Below are positions 29,749 to 38,882 of a DNA stretch of 64,000 nucleotides, piece by piece; the stretch's first letter is position 1; every line of letters starts with the position of its first letter. The translations under genes were made by a program, and so were the position numbers. The notes under the pieces are model-generated. The model made no database searches and was not told the DNA's origin. It saw nothing but the letters and a program-made list of their open reading frames with translations. Source of the DNA: Bacteroidota bacterium (GTDB taxonomy: Bacteria; Bacteroidota; Bacteroidia; Chitinophagales; BACL12); assembly GCA_016715425.1 (NCBI GenBank), contig JADKAC010000005.1:1259657-1323656 (forward strand), read 5' to 3'.

Positions 29749-29957
29749 TTCCGTTTACTGAAGTAAACGGAAATGGATGAGCGGGAAAATATCCAGCACA
29801 TAAAATCCATTTCAGTTAGTTTTAACTGACTGTCATTGCAATTCAATTAATATTCGTTTTGATGTTTCCCCTTTTTCCGTTTACTGAAGTAAACGGATAT
29901 GGATTCCAGATTTTGCCCATCACATAAAATCCATTTCAGTCAGTTTTAACTGACTGT
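29749..29957. repeat. Right REP array: two units
   Basis: Two units with palindromes starting at 29749 and 29875 (spacing 126), in the same orientation as the left array. The first is the GAGCGGG variant, the second the ATTCCAG variant, repeating the order at the start of the left array. Between the transposase stop and 29749 are degenerate CCGTTT-type fragments. Confidence 0.88.
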
Positions 29958-30013
29958 CCCTGCCAAATCTAAAATTCATATATTTATAAATCAAAAATTA
30001 AATATTGCAAAGC

Positions 30014-30715
30014 ATGATAGCCATATCCATTCTGATAACATTGCAAACCTTGTTAAGTAATTCAGATTATTCTAAAGCTTGCACACATGATGAAATGAAT
30101 ACTAATAACACATTTCATTTTTTGATGAATGACGAACCGGAAAATAGCACCACTTACGGCTTAGGCATGGTTTCATTCGATTATACAACTCATCCCACTA
30201 TTTATTTTTATACTTACAATATTAAATCAGAATCTTACCTTGATTTACAACCTTATGATAGTATTGTTTTTAATAATATACCATATAATGAATCTGAAAT
30301 CATATCCGCCCCTCCCTACCTTATGCCGGCACATATGAAAATGGATTATGGTTTATTGCTTTTTAAAATAATCTCCATCACAAAAAATTTTATTGAAATA
30401 GAAGTGAATGCTTCACTTGAACAAACTGCCTGGGTTTCAAGAGAGGTTTGTAACATTATGTTATGGCCAGAATTTATGTTGAATGTGTATTCGGTTGAGA
30501 TAATGGATACAATTCAAAATCCTTTGCGTGTTGTTCCTTTTTCGCATGGTAGCCAATTGATGTATCACGCATATTCTATACTTCAACCGGTGCAAATTAA
30601 AGGCGATTGGATGCAGGTAATTTTATATGATGGTAATTTAAATAAATTGGATGAAGGCTGGATACGTTGGCGAGAGAATAATAAATTGCTGGTAAATTAT
30701 TCTTTATTGTGCTGA
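30014..30715 (+). CDS. Exported protein with C-terminal SH3-like segment
   Basis: The ATG at 30014 gives a short signal-like N-terminus (MIAISILITLQTLLSNS); the TTG at 30005 is an alternative. The ~230-aa protein is beta-rich. The last ~60 residues (SILQPVQIKGDWMQVILYD...EGWIRWRENNKLL) look like a bacterial SH3-like module, often used to bind cell-wall peptides. No family assigned. It starts about 56 bases after the right REP array. Confidence 0.55.
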   Translation: MIAISILITLQTLLSNSDYSKACTHDEMNTNNTFHFLMNDEPENSTTYGLGMVSFDYTTHPTIYFYTYNIKSESYLDLQPYDSIVFNNIPYNESEIISAPPYLMPAHMKMDYGLLLFKIISITKNFIEIEVNASLEQTAWVSREVCNIMLWPEFMLNVYSVEIMDTIQNPLRVVPFSHGSQLMYHAYSILQPVQIKGDWMQVILYDGNLNKLDEGWIRWRENNKLLVNYSLLC

Positions 30716-30829
30716 ATAATGCGAGTGTATTAATTTTAAAAAGCAAACTATCAAATCACTTTTCACTTTTTCGCTTTACTGAAAATTGCATTCAGTGCAT
30801 TGAGTGAATCAAGATTATCTTTGTGAATA

Positions 30830-33442
30830 ATGAAAGCAGGAAAAGAAACCCCGTTGATGGGGCAATACAATAAAGTAAAAGCAAAATATCCCGATGCAAT
30901 CCTGCTGTTCAGAGTCGGTGATTTTTACGAAACTTTTTCTCAGGATGCCGTAACCACTTCCAAAGTCTTGGGGATTGTACTTACTCGTCGGGCCAATGGT
31001 TCTGCCAGTCATGTAGAACTTGCCGGATTTCCTTATCATGCATTGGATGCGTATTTACCAAAATTGGTAAAGGCAGGATATCGAGTTGCTATCTGTGAAC
31101 AATTAGAAGATCCTAAGCTGACAAAAACAATTGTGAAGCGAGGTGTTACAGAATTAATTACTCCGGGAGTTGCTACCAGTGAAAAAATGCTGGATACAAA
31201 AAGCAATAATTATCTGGCTTCTTTTCATATTGAAAATGTAAAAGATAAAAGATTGATTGGTATGAGTTTTCTGGATATCAGCACCGGGGAATTTTTTGTA
31301 GCACAAGGCAATCCGGATTACTGTGAAAAATTATTACACAGTTTACAACCTGCAGAAATTATTTTATCAAAATCCAATCAAAAAATATTTAAAGAGTTAT
31401 TTGGAAATAAATTTTATCTATACACTTTAGATGATTGGATTTTTACAACAGATTTTGCAAAAGAAAAACTATTACACCATTTTAATACTTCTACACTCAA
31501 AGGATTTGGTATTGAAGAATTACATCTTGCAATTATTGGTGCCGGTTCCACATTGCATTATTTGGGTGAAACAGAACATAATAATTTAGGACATATTACT
31601 TCTATCTCCAGACTTGCAGAAGAACAATATGTTTGGCTCGACAGATTTACAATTCGCAATTTGGAGTTATTGCATTCACCAATGGAAGATGGTATTCCGC
31701 TGTATTCTGTGTTGGATAAAACCATTACCCCAATGGGAACCCGTTTGTTGAAACGATGGATAATAATGCCGTTAAAAGATAAACAGAGTATTGAAGCCCG
31801 ACATGATACTGTGGAGAGTTTTATTAAAGATGCGGAGCTGTCAAAACAAGTAAGTAACTCTTTAAAAATAGTGGGTGATTTAGAAAGATTAATCAGTAAG
31901 GTATCCTTACAAAAAATCACACCACGGGAAGTAATTCAACTCAATAGAGCTATACATGCATTAGAACCATTGCGCAAAACATTATTGCAAAACGAAAATA
32001 TTCATTTGCGAAAATCGGGTGACAGAATAAATACCTGTGATATTATCCGAAAACAAATTGATGATGAAATAATTGAAGATGCACCCAATCAAATTAATAA
32101 AGGCAACATCATTCGCAAAGGTGTAAATGCTGAATTAGATGAGTTGCGTGCAATCGGCAGCAGTGGTAAAGATTATTTGGTACAATTACAACAAAAAGAA
32201 ATTGAACGCACCGGAATCACCAATTTAAAAATCGGTTTTAATAATGTGTTTGGTTATTATCTGGAAGTAACAAATAGATTTAAAGATGCAGCACCTGAAG
32301 ATTGGATTCGCAAACAAACCTTGACAAATGCAGAACGCTATATTACCCCTGAATTAAAAGTGTATGAAGAAAAAATTTTAGGCGCAGAAGAGAAAATAAT
32401 TGCGCTGGAACAAACGATTTTTGAAACATTAGTGCATACATTAAATGAATATGTAAAACCTATTCAATTGAATGCGCAAATAATTGCTCAATTAGATTGC
32501 TTGTTAAGTTTTGCAACTATTGCAATGCAATCTTCATATCGCCGACCTGAATTAAATACAGGCAATGCATTGCGTATTAAAGAAGGGCGACATCCGGTAA
32601 TTGAAAAGCATTTGCCTATCGGTGAAAAATATGTTCCCAACGATATTTATCTGAATAATGATGATCAGCAAATAATGATAATTACCGGTCCGAATATGGC
32701 CGGAAAAAGTGCGTTGCTACGGCAAACCGCATTAATAGTAATGATGGCGCAGATGGGAAGTTTTGTACCGGCAACAGAAGCGCAAATTGGTATCGTTGAT
32801 AAAATATTTACCCGTGTGGGTGCGAGTGATAACATCTCTTCCGGTGAATCTACATTTATGGTGGAGATGACTGAAACAGCGAGTATCATGAATAATATTT
32901 CTGCCAACAGTTTAATTCTGTTAGATGAAATAGGACGTGGCACAAGTACGTTTGATGGAATTAGTATTGCATGGAGTCTATGCGAATATTTGCACAATAA
33001 TATTACCGCACATCCCAAAACATTATTTGCTACACACTATCATGAATTAAGTGAATTGGAAAACAGATATGAAAGAATTCACAACTTCCATGTTGCTACA
33101 AAAGAAGCGGGCAATAAAGTAATTTTTCTACGCACCTTACAACCCGGAAGTATAAAACACAGCTTTGGAATTCATGTGGCAAGGATGGCGGGTATGCCGA
33201 AAGAAATTGTGGATGGAGCTAATGAAGTGCTGAAAGAATTAGAACAAAAAAACTTAGGTAGTGAATTGCAAAATAAATTGCGCAAAGTGCAAAAGCAAAC
33301 GTATCAATTAAGCATATTCGGCATGGACAATCCCGAGTTATTAAAGGTGAAAGAAATTCTGGATAATCTCGACATTAATGCGCTCTCTCCTATTGAAGCA
33401 CTCATGAAATTAAAAGAGTTGAAGGAAATAATGCAAGTCTAA
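30830..33442 (+). CDS. mutS: DNA mismatch repair protein MutS
   Basis: Mismatch-recognition ATPase. The N-terminal domain has TPLMGQYNKVKAKYPDAILLFRVGDFYETF, including the Phe-Tyr-Glu mismatch-reading motif. The connector, lever and clamp domains follow. The ABC-type ATPase has Walker A GPNMAGKS near residue 622 and Walker B LILLDEIGRGTSTFDG near 696-710, then a C-terminal dimerisation part. 870 aa is full length. A perfect -7 box TATCTTTG lies at 30816-30823, only seven bases before the ATG at 30830; no convincing -33 was found. The stop overlaps the convergent outer-membrane protein gene by four bases. Confidence 0.97.
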   Translation: MKAGKETPLMGQYNKVKAKYPDAILLFRVGDFYETFSQDAVTTSKVLGIVLTRRANGSASHVELAGFPYHALDAYLPKLVKAGYRVAICEQLEDPKLTKTIVKRGVTELITPGVATSEKMLDTKSNNYLASFHIENVKDKRLIGMSFLDISTGEFFVAQGNPDYCEKLLHSLQPAEIILSKSNQKIFKELFGNKFYLYTLDDWIFTTDFAKEKLLHHFNTSTLKGFGIEELHLAIIGAGSTLHYLGETEHNNLGHITSISRLAEEQYVWLDRFTIRNLELLHSPMEDGIPLYSVLDKTITPMGTRLLKRWIIMPLKDKQSIEARHDTVESFIKDAELSKQVSNSLKIVGDLERLISKVSLQKITPREVIQLNRAIHALEPLRKTLLQNENIHLRKSGDRINTCDIIRKQIDDEIIEDAPNQINKGNIIRKGVNAELDELRAIGSSGKDYLVQLQQKEIERTGITNLKIGFNNVFGYYLEVTNRFKDAAPEDWIRKQTLTNAERYITPELKVYEEKILGAEEKIIALEQTIFETLVHTLNEYVKPIQLNAQIIAQLDCLLSFATIAMQSSYRRPELNTGNALRIKEGRHPVIEKHLPIGEKYVPNDIYLNNDDQQIMIITGPNMAGKSALLRQTALIVMMAQMGSFVPATEAQIGIVDKIFTRVGASDNISSGESTFMVEMTETASIMNNISANSLILLDEIGRGTSTFDGISIAWSLCEYLHNNITAHPKTLFATHYHELSELENRYERIHNFHVATKEAGNKVIFLRTLQPGSIKHSFGIHVARMAGMPKEIVDGANEVLKELEQKNLGSELQNKLRKVQKQTYQLSIFGMDNPELLKVKEILDNLDINALSPIEALMKLKELKEIMQV

Positions 33443-34197
33443 AATTCTAATCCAAATCCTGATTTAAGAATATATGCAGTTGTTGTAATTCCAATCGGTG
33501 GCCGGGTATCATACAACAATGTATAATCGAAAATAAAATAAATTTTATCGGTGATATCTGTTCTGATATTTAAATTTTCTGAAACCCTGTAATCATTCCA
33601 AACATCTAATCTGGGTTGGTAATAAGTAGTGCTTGCAATAAATACATTGTCATTAGGAGTATAAGTAAAAGAAATATAACTACTCATTCTATTATACTGC
33701 GTTCCCTTCATCACTTCTGTTGTCTCTTCCCACTCCGACATATAAGCCGCTGCCACATATAAACGAAACTCATCACCGCCAAATACTTTTAATCGGGGAC
33801 CAGCTCCGGCAAGATATCTCCAATTAATTCCCAGAGGTTCGCTAAACTGACCTTGAATAAATGCTTCCAGAACAAAACGATCCGTGATTTTATAATTAAA
33901 CCGAAAATGTTGAAAGCCACCATTCACAAATCGTTGATCATTATTTGCACGCACAGTTGCTAAATCAGTAAGCATTAACCATAATGTTTTTTTGGTTTTA
34001 TATTGCAATTCTATATTAGTATTTAATGCTAATACAAAATCATTATTCTTATTGATAAACAAAGTAGCTTCCGCACTTCCCGCCCAACCAACGGTATCTG
34101 TTTTTTTGCGATAACTTTCAATATTCACTACCTGCGAAACAGAGATTAAACTTGAACTGATAATTATTAAGAAGAGAAGAATTTTTTGAAGAAGCAT
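33439..34197 (-). CDS. Outer membrane protein, DUF481-like
   Basis: Signal peptide (MLLQKILLFLIIISSSLISVSQ), then repeated amphipathic strands ending in Phe (SGFGLEF), as in outer-membrane barrels. The N-terminal SYRKKTDTVGWAGSAEATLFINKN pattern matches DUF481/YdiY-type proteins. The function is unknown. Its start codon abuts a perfect 14-bp hairpin (34197-34228), which would sequester the ribosome-binding region, and it follows a terminator, so it has its own promoter in the ~60 bases between. Confidence 0.7.
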   Translation of the reverse strand: MLLQKILLFLIIISSSLISVSQVVNIESYRKKTDTVGWAGSAEATLFINKNNDFVLALNTNIELQYKTKKTLWLMLTDLATVRANNDQRFVNGGFQHFRFNYKITDRFVLEAFIQGQFSEPLGINWRYLAGAGPRLKVFGGDEFRLYVAAAYMSEWEETTEVMKGTQYNRMSSYISFTYTPNDNVFIASTTYYQPRLDVWNDYRVSENLNIRTDITDKIYFIFDYTLLYDTRPPIGITTTAYILKSGFGLEF

Positions 34198-34228
34198 AGC
34201 GCATAGTTTTTTGCAAAACTATGCGCTA
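34197..34228 (-). promoter_or_regulatory. Perfect 14-bp hairpin abutting a start codon
   Basis: Arms TAGCGCATAGTTTT and AAAACTATGCGCTA are exact complements with a four-base loop. The last base of the minus-strand hairpin is the A of the ATG at 34195-34197, so the mRNA leader folds into a stem directly upstream of the start. No U-run follows, which argues against a terminator. Confidence 0.6.
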
Positions 34229-34258
34229 TTGTCGTTGTGGAATCCACAAATTAACATT

Positions 34259-34312
34259 TAAAAAAAAAGGCAGCTACAAACGCAGAGAAAAACTCTGCGC
34301 TGTTGCTACCCC
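34259..34312 (-). terminator. Rho-independent terminator of the BNR protein gene
   Basis: On the minus strand: a long stem with a G+C-rich core CGCAGAG / CTCTGCG (TTTTT loop), extended outward by GGTAGCAACAG / TTTGTAGCTGCC with bulges, then eight T. It sits about 100 bases after the stop of the 1036-aa BNR-repeat gene at 34414. Confidence 0.85.
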
Positions 34313-34413
34313 CGCCACGGTTAAGAAGAACTTTAATTTTCAAAAGGGAAAACTAAATTAGATACCTCATAAAGAATTTCCAAACAATACTTCACTTTTT
34401 TTATAATCTATTT

Positions 34414-37400
34414 TTACTTTTCCTGTATTACGGGTAGCTTAAGTGCATGTATCTTTTCATTGAGCAAAGGGATATCAGTAGTTTGCACCTCTTTTAAGGC
34501 ATTAAGCTCTGCATCAATTAAAGAGGATAAAGTATCAAATACATTTAACACCTGATTGGTAGGTCTATAATTTCCCTGTGCTGCTGCATAATATAATCCG
34601 GCAAGTTTATCATTCAATTTAATACCATAATTCAACATATCCTGCGCACTTTTATTACGTGTTTCATTTAATGTTTCTTCAATTCGTGTAAGTCTATTTA
34701 TAATTGTATCCGCAAGTGGCTTAATACTATCTGCATCCTCTTTATCTATTTGTTTCATAAAATTATTAATTTGTGTACGAGATGCCCGCAGTGATATAAT
34801 TGCATTTTGTACCTCATTAAATTTTTCAATAACACGCTGTTGAAATTCAAATTGCAAAACATAATCTTCAGCAGTTGCTGTTGAATTCGGATCTTTTACA
34901 ATTGTGAATGCATTATTAATTGTATCCTTCCCAAAAACAATTTGTGCAGTATAATTTCCAGGTGCTGCTTTCGGTCCACTTGGTGAATCATTCCATAAGA
35001 ACATACCTTCAATTTTTATTGCGTCCGGATATTGCATATTCCATGCAAATTGATTTATGCCTTTATGCGCAATTAATTTTTTATCCTTTTCAGAAGCATT
35101 GCTGCTATACGTTTGAATAACCGAATCCAACTTGTCTTTTATTGTGATTGAAACTTGATTTGAAGTATCTGGTTCAATATTGATATAGTAATTTATAGCA
35201 ACTCCCGATGCAGGATTTTTACCGGCGTTTTGCGGCTTTTCAATTTGATATCCTTCTTGCAAATAAGTATCTCTTATTGGATAAACTAATAGGTTATTTG
35301 TTGCAATATTTTTATCCATTTTTTGCATTATCGAAAGATCATCCAATATCCAAAACCCTCTTCCTTGTGTGGCTATTATAAGATCATTATTCTTTATGGT
35401 GATATCTGTAATGGGAACAAGAGGTAAATTATTTTGAAACTTATTCCATTGCACTCCATCATTATAAGAAATATATAAACCATGTTCAGTGCCGCAATAT
35501 AAAAGTCCACTGCGATTGATATCTGCACGAATTACTCTTGTAAAATCTGTTGCATCAATTCCTTTCACAATTTTTTTCCAACTCTTGCCATAATCTTCAG
35601 TAACATATAAGTATGGTGCATCATCACCCACTTTATATTTTGTAGCTGCAAAATACATTTTACCTTTTGTAATGGGATCCACTTCAATACAATTAATCAT
35701 AGTCCATTCCGGTAAATCAGGTGGTGTAATATTTTCCCAATCCACTCCACCATTTTTTGTTAAGTGTAATAAACCATCATCCGATCCTGTATAAATTACA
35801 TCCTTCTCTAATGGAGATTCTGCCGCAGCGAAAATGGTGCAATACACTTCCACTCCTGTATTATCTTTTGTAATCATTCCACCGGAAGGAATTTGTTTGC
35901 TTTTATCATTAGTGGTTAAATCAGGTGATATGATATTCCATGTGGTTCCTTTATCAATTGTATAAAACAACACATTTCCTGCAGCATATAATTTCGAAGA
36001 ATCATGCGGTGAAAAGAATAATGGAAAATTCCATTGGAATCTGTATTTCTGAATATCTGCTCCTTGACCAATTGGTTCATCGGGCCACACAGTAATATTT
36101 CTTCTGTCGCCTGTTTCATGATTCACACATCCGATAAAGCCACTGTAATTTCCACCATATACGATATCCGGATTTTTAGGATCGGATACTATAGTTCCAC
36201 TTTCAAAACCCGCTGTTGGTTCCCAATCATTGCGATCAATTTGGCCATCCAAACTGCGATGAAAAATTCGCACACTTGTATTATCTTGTTGTGCACCGAG
36301 TATGCGATATGGAATATGATTATCGGTGCTCACTCTGTATATCTGCGCTGTAGGTTGATTGTAATAAGTGCTCCAGTTTTTTCCTCCATCATACGTCACT
36401 TGCGCACCTCCATCATCTCCTATTATCATCCTTTCGGGATCATTTGGATCAATCCATAAATCATGATGATCAACATGTGGAGTTCTGATTGAAGTAAATG
36501 TTTTTCCTCCATCAATAGATTTCCAGAATTCAACATTCAATACATACATCGTATTTTCTGATTTCGGATCTGCAAATATTTTACTGTAATACCATGCTCT
36601 TTGTCTCAGATTATTATCACTATTTGTTTTGTTCCATGTGTTACCTGCATCATTACTTACATATACTCCACCTTCTTTTTTCGCTTCAATAATTGCAATG
36701 TATTTATCGGGATTTGCAGGACTAATATTTATACCAATAATCCCCAGAGTTTCTTTTGGCAGGCCTGTGTTTTGAGTTATATCTTTCCATGTGTTTCCGG
36801 CATCTGTAGATTTCCAAATACCACTTCCAACACCACCACTTTCTAAACTATAAGGAGTTCGTTTTACATTCCAAAAAGTGGCGAGTAAAATATCGGGATT
36901 GGTAGGGTCTATAATTAATTCGCAAGCACCAACTGAATCATTGAGATATAAAATTTTCTCCCATGATTTCCCACCATTTTCTGTTTTATAAATTCCACGA
37001 TCAACGGAATGAGAAAATATATTTCCCTGAGCTGCGCAGTAAACTGTATTCGGATCTTTCGGGTGTACCACTGTGCGGAAAATATGCTTTGTATTTTCAA
37101 GTCCAACATGTTGCCAAGTACGACCTGCATTTTCTGTCCGCCACATGCCATCTCCAGAAGAAACATTTCCTCTTATAGAATTTTCACCACCACCAACATA
37201 TATAATTGTAGGATCACTTTTACTAATTGCTATTGAACCAATAGAGCCACCGAAATAGCCGTCTGAAATATTTTTCCAATTGCTACCGCCATCTGCAGAT
37301 TTCCAAACACCACCACCGGTGGCGCCGAAATAAAACAATTGTTTATTTTCTAAGTCACCAACAACAGCGGCACTTCTTCCTCCACGCCAGGGACCAATTT

Positions 37401-37524
37401 CCCGAAATTGTAATTGAGCTAAAATTGATGTATCATATTCTAAAACCGATGCACTTGTATTTTTTTTCTGAGCAAAAGTTTGTAAACAAGAAAGCATAAA
37501 AACAAAAAGTATATATCTGCGCAT
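34414..37524 (-). CDS. Exported BNR/sortilin-like repeat protein
   Basis: 1036 aa with a signal peptide (MRRYILFVFMLSCLQTFAQ) and two propeller domains made of Asp-box/BNR blades: SADGGSNWKNIS, TENAGRTWQHV, TENGGKSWEKI, STDAGNTWKDIT, SNDAGNTWNKT, SIDGGKTFTSI and more to about residue 720. A Fn3-like segment and a helical C-terminal region (~850-1030) follow. The family is annotated as VPS10-like or glycosyl-hydrolase-like, but no sialidase Arg triad is apparent and the substrate is unknown; it occurs broadly in Bacteroidota and may be a surface protein or peptidase partner. It is monocistronic with a strong terminator downstream. Confidence 0.8.
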   Translation of the reverse strand: MRRYILFVFMLSCLQTFAQKKNTSASVLEYDTSILAQLQFREIGPWRGGRSAAVVGDLENKQLFYFGATGGGVWKSADGGSNWKNISDGYFGGSIGSIAISKSDPTIIYVGGGENSIRGNVSSGDGMWRTENAGRTWQHVGLENTKHIFRTVVHPKDPNTVYCAAQGNIFSHSVDRGIYKTENGGKSWEKILYLNDSVGACELIIDPTNPDILLATFWNVKRTPYSLESGGVGSGIWKSTDAGNTWKDITQNTGLPKETLGIIGINISPANPDKYIAIIEAKKEGGVYVSNDAGNTWNKTNSDNNLRQRAWYYSKIFADPKSENTMYVLNVEFWKSIDGGKTFTSIRTPHVDHHDLWIDPNDPERMIIGDDGGAQVTYDGGKNWSTYYNQPTAQIYRVSTDNHIPYRILGAQQDNTSVRIFHRSLDGQIDRNDWEPTAGFESGTIVSDPKNPDIVYGGNYSGFIGCVNHETGDRRNITVWPDEPIGQGADIQKYRFQWNFPLFFSPHDSSKLYAAGNVLFYTIDKGTTWNIISPDLTTNDKSKQIPSGGMITKDNTGVEVYCTIFAAAESPLEKDVIYTGSDDGLLHLTKNGGVDWENITPPDLPEWTMINCIEVDPITKGKMYFAATKYKVGDDAPYLYVTEDYGKSWKKIVKGIDATDFTRVIRADINRSGLLYCGTEHGLYISYNDGVQWNKFQNNLPLVPITDITIKNNDLIIATQGRGFWILDDLSIMQKMDKNIATNNLLVYPIRDTYLQEGYQIEKPQNAGKNPASGVAINYYINIEPDTSNQVSITIKDKLDSVIQTYSSNASEKDKKLIAHKGINQFAWNMQYPDAIKIEGMFLWNDSPSGPKAAPGNYTAQIVFGKDTINNAFTIVKDPNSTATAEDYVLQFEFQQRVIEKFNEVQNAIISLRASRTQINNFMKQIDKEDADSIKPLADTIINRLTRIEETLNETRNKSAQDMLNYGIKLNDKLAGLYYAAAQGNYRPTNQVLNVFDTLSSLIDAELNALKEVQTTDIPLLNEKIHALKLPVIQEK

Positions 37525-37713
37525 ATTGAATAATTATTATTTAAAGATGCAAAAATCCTGATATAACTTTTATTGACTATTAAAAATAAGTAGCCATGAT
37601 TGCAAGAATCATTTTATTAAAAAACCATTGTTAACTTGTTTTTTAATCTTCTGAAGCAGGTAAAAAAAAATCACCTTCTGTAATTTCAAGAAGATGATTA
37701 TTTTTTAATAAGG

Positions 37714-37798
37714 CGGAGAGAGAGGGATTCGAACCCCCGGACCCTTGCAGGTCAACGGTTTTCAAGACCGCCGCATTCGACCGCTCTGCCATCTCTCC
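37714..37798 (-). tRNA. tRNA-Ser (UGA)
   Basis: 85-nt minus-strand tRNA. Acceptor stem GGAGAGA / TCTCTCC, anticodon stem-loop CGGTCTTGAAAACCG with anticodon TGA, a long variable arm as expected for serine, and a T-loop GGTTCGAATCC. Discriminator base G; CCA is not encoded. Confidence 0.97.
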
Positions 37799-37911
37799 GG
37801 GGTAAAGATAAAACAGCAGAAACACTAATTCAAATGTGTAATTGAAAATACTTTTTATAAGTAGTTAGATGTACTAATACTAAAGAAGTGAAATAAAAAT
37901 ATGCGTTGTTA

Positions 37912-38859
37912 TTACTTCCTATCAATAAATGATTTTCCTATTTCTTTATTCATAATAATACTGTTGTTGATTTCAAATCCCAGAATTAAAACAAATGAGT
38001 TGAGATTCATCCAGATCATAAGCACAATCAAAGTACCAATGGAGCCGTACACTTCATTATATAATCCAAAATTATTTACAAAGGAACCAAAGCCTAATGA
38101 AGTAAGTACTGAAAATATAGAAGCGAAGGTGCCACCCGGTGTAAGGAATTTGTATCGGTATCTTTTGGTAGGTCCATAATAATATATTAAGGATATACCG
38201 GTGAAGAAAAGCAGCAGAATTACAATCCATTTAATTACACTCAGCAAAATTATTGAGAACACACTAAGGAATCCGATTTTATCTGCAAACCAAAACACCA
38301 CTTTATCTCCCGCAATAATCAGTAAGATTGAAACTATAAATAAGAAAAATAAATAAAATGTTAATCTAAATGCAGCAAGTCTGCCACGCAACATTCCTCT
38401 TCTTCTATACATAGGATGCTCTTTATTAAATGCGAGCAACAATCCATTTACTCCATTAGTAGCAAAGAAAAATGCCAACAAAAATCCAAAAGATAATAAC
38501 CCGCCTCTTTTTATGCTGACGATATCTGTGATGGTGGATTCCAGAAACTGAAAACCACTTTCGGGCAACACTTCATGTAAAGTATTTAGTAAATATCTAT
38601 CCAGATCTTGTACGGGTATATATGGTATCAGCGTAAATAAAAATATGATTGAAGGAAATAATGCTAGCAGAAAGTTGAATGAAATTGCACCTGCTCTTAC
38701 TGCTATTCTGTCTCTGCGAATTTCTTGAAAAAAAAACTCGCCAACATCCCAAATAGAAACTTTATAAAATCCCGGTAAACTGGAGCTCTGAAGAAAAAAT
38801 TTTGCTTTCTGTCTCCATGCTTCTATTCTATCCCTATATTTTTCAGGTATGACAGGCAT
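37912..38859 (-). CDS. YihY/BrkB family inner membrane protein
   Basis: 315-aa polytopic membrane protein with six predicted helices in the YihY/BrkB layout: IRRDRIAVRAGAISFNFLLALFPSIIFLFTLIPYIP, GGLLSFGFLLAFFFATNGVNGLLLAFN-type helices, YYYGPTKRYRYKFLTPGG, and GSIGTLIVLMIWMNLNSFVLILGFEIN near the end. It was once misassigned as ribonuclease BN; its real role is unknown. It lies 23 bases after the seven-heme cytochrome gene at the end of a long minus-strand run. Confidence 0.88.
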   Translation of the reverse strand: MPVIPEKYRDRIEAWRQKAKFFLQSSSLPGFYKVSIWDVGEFFFQEIRRDRIAVRAGAISFNFLLALFPSIIFLFTLIPYIPVQDLDRYLLNTLHEVLPESGFQFLESTITDIVSIKRGGLLSFGFLLAFFFATNGVNGLLLAFNKEHPMYRRRGMLRGRLAAFRLTFYLFFLFIVSILLIIAGDKVVFWFADKIGFLSVFSIILLSVIKWIVILLLFFTGISLIYYYGPTKRYRYKFLTPGGTFASIFSVLTSLGFGSFVNNFGLYNEVYGSIGTLIVLMIWMNLNSFVLILGFEINNSIIMNKEIGKSFIDRK

Positions 38860-38882
38860 TGGCTAAAAATACTATTTAATCA

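Larger units (their letters stand above)
28657..29957 (+). mobile_element. REPtron: RAYT gene bracketed by REP arrays
   Basis: A Y1/HUH transposase gene (29250-29687) stands between two arrays of the same palindromic unit in the same orientation (four units left, two right). RAYTs are domesticated IS200/IS605-like enzymes that act on REP hairpins as single strands. The two arrays begin with the same 126-bp variant unit, so one is probably a copy of the other. Confidence 0.8.

Noticed and set aside
34197..34228. Rho-independent terminator
   Set aside because: No U-run follows on either strand and it lies at a start codon; the true terminator is at 34259-34312.
34414..37524. Sialidase or glycosyl hydrolase
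   Set aside because: Asp-box blades are present, but the catalytic Arg triad and Tyr/Glu pair of sialidases were not seen.
37643..37825. Minus-strand 60-codon frame
   Set aside because: It reads straight through tRNA-Ser and is a shadow of it.
37912..38859. Ribonuclease BN
   Set aside because: Old name for YihY/BrkB membrane proteins; the sequence has no nuclease motif.
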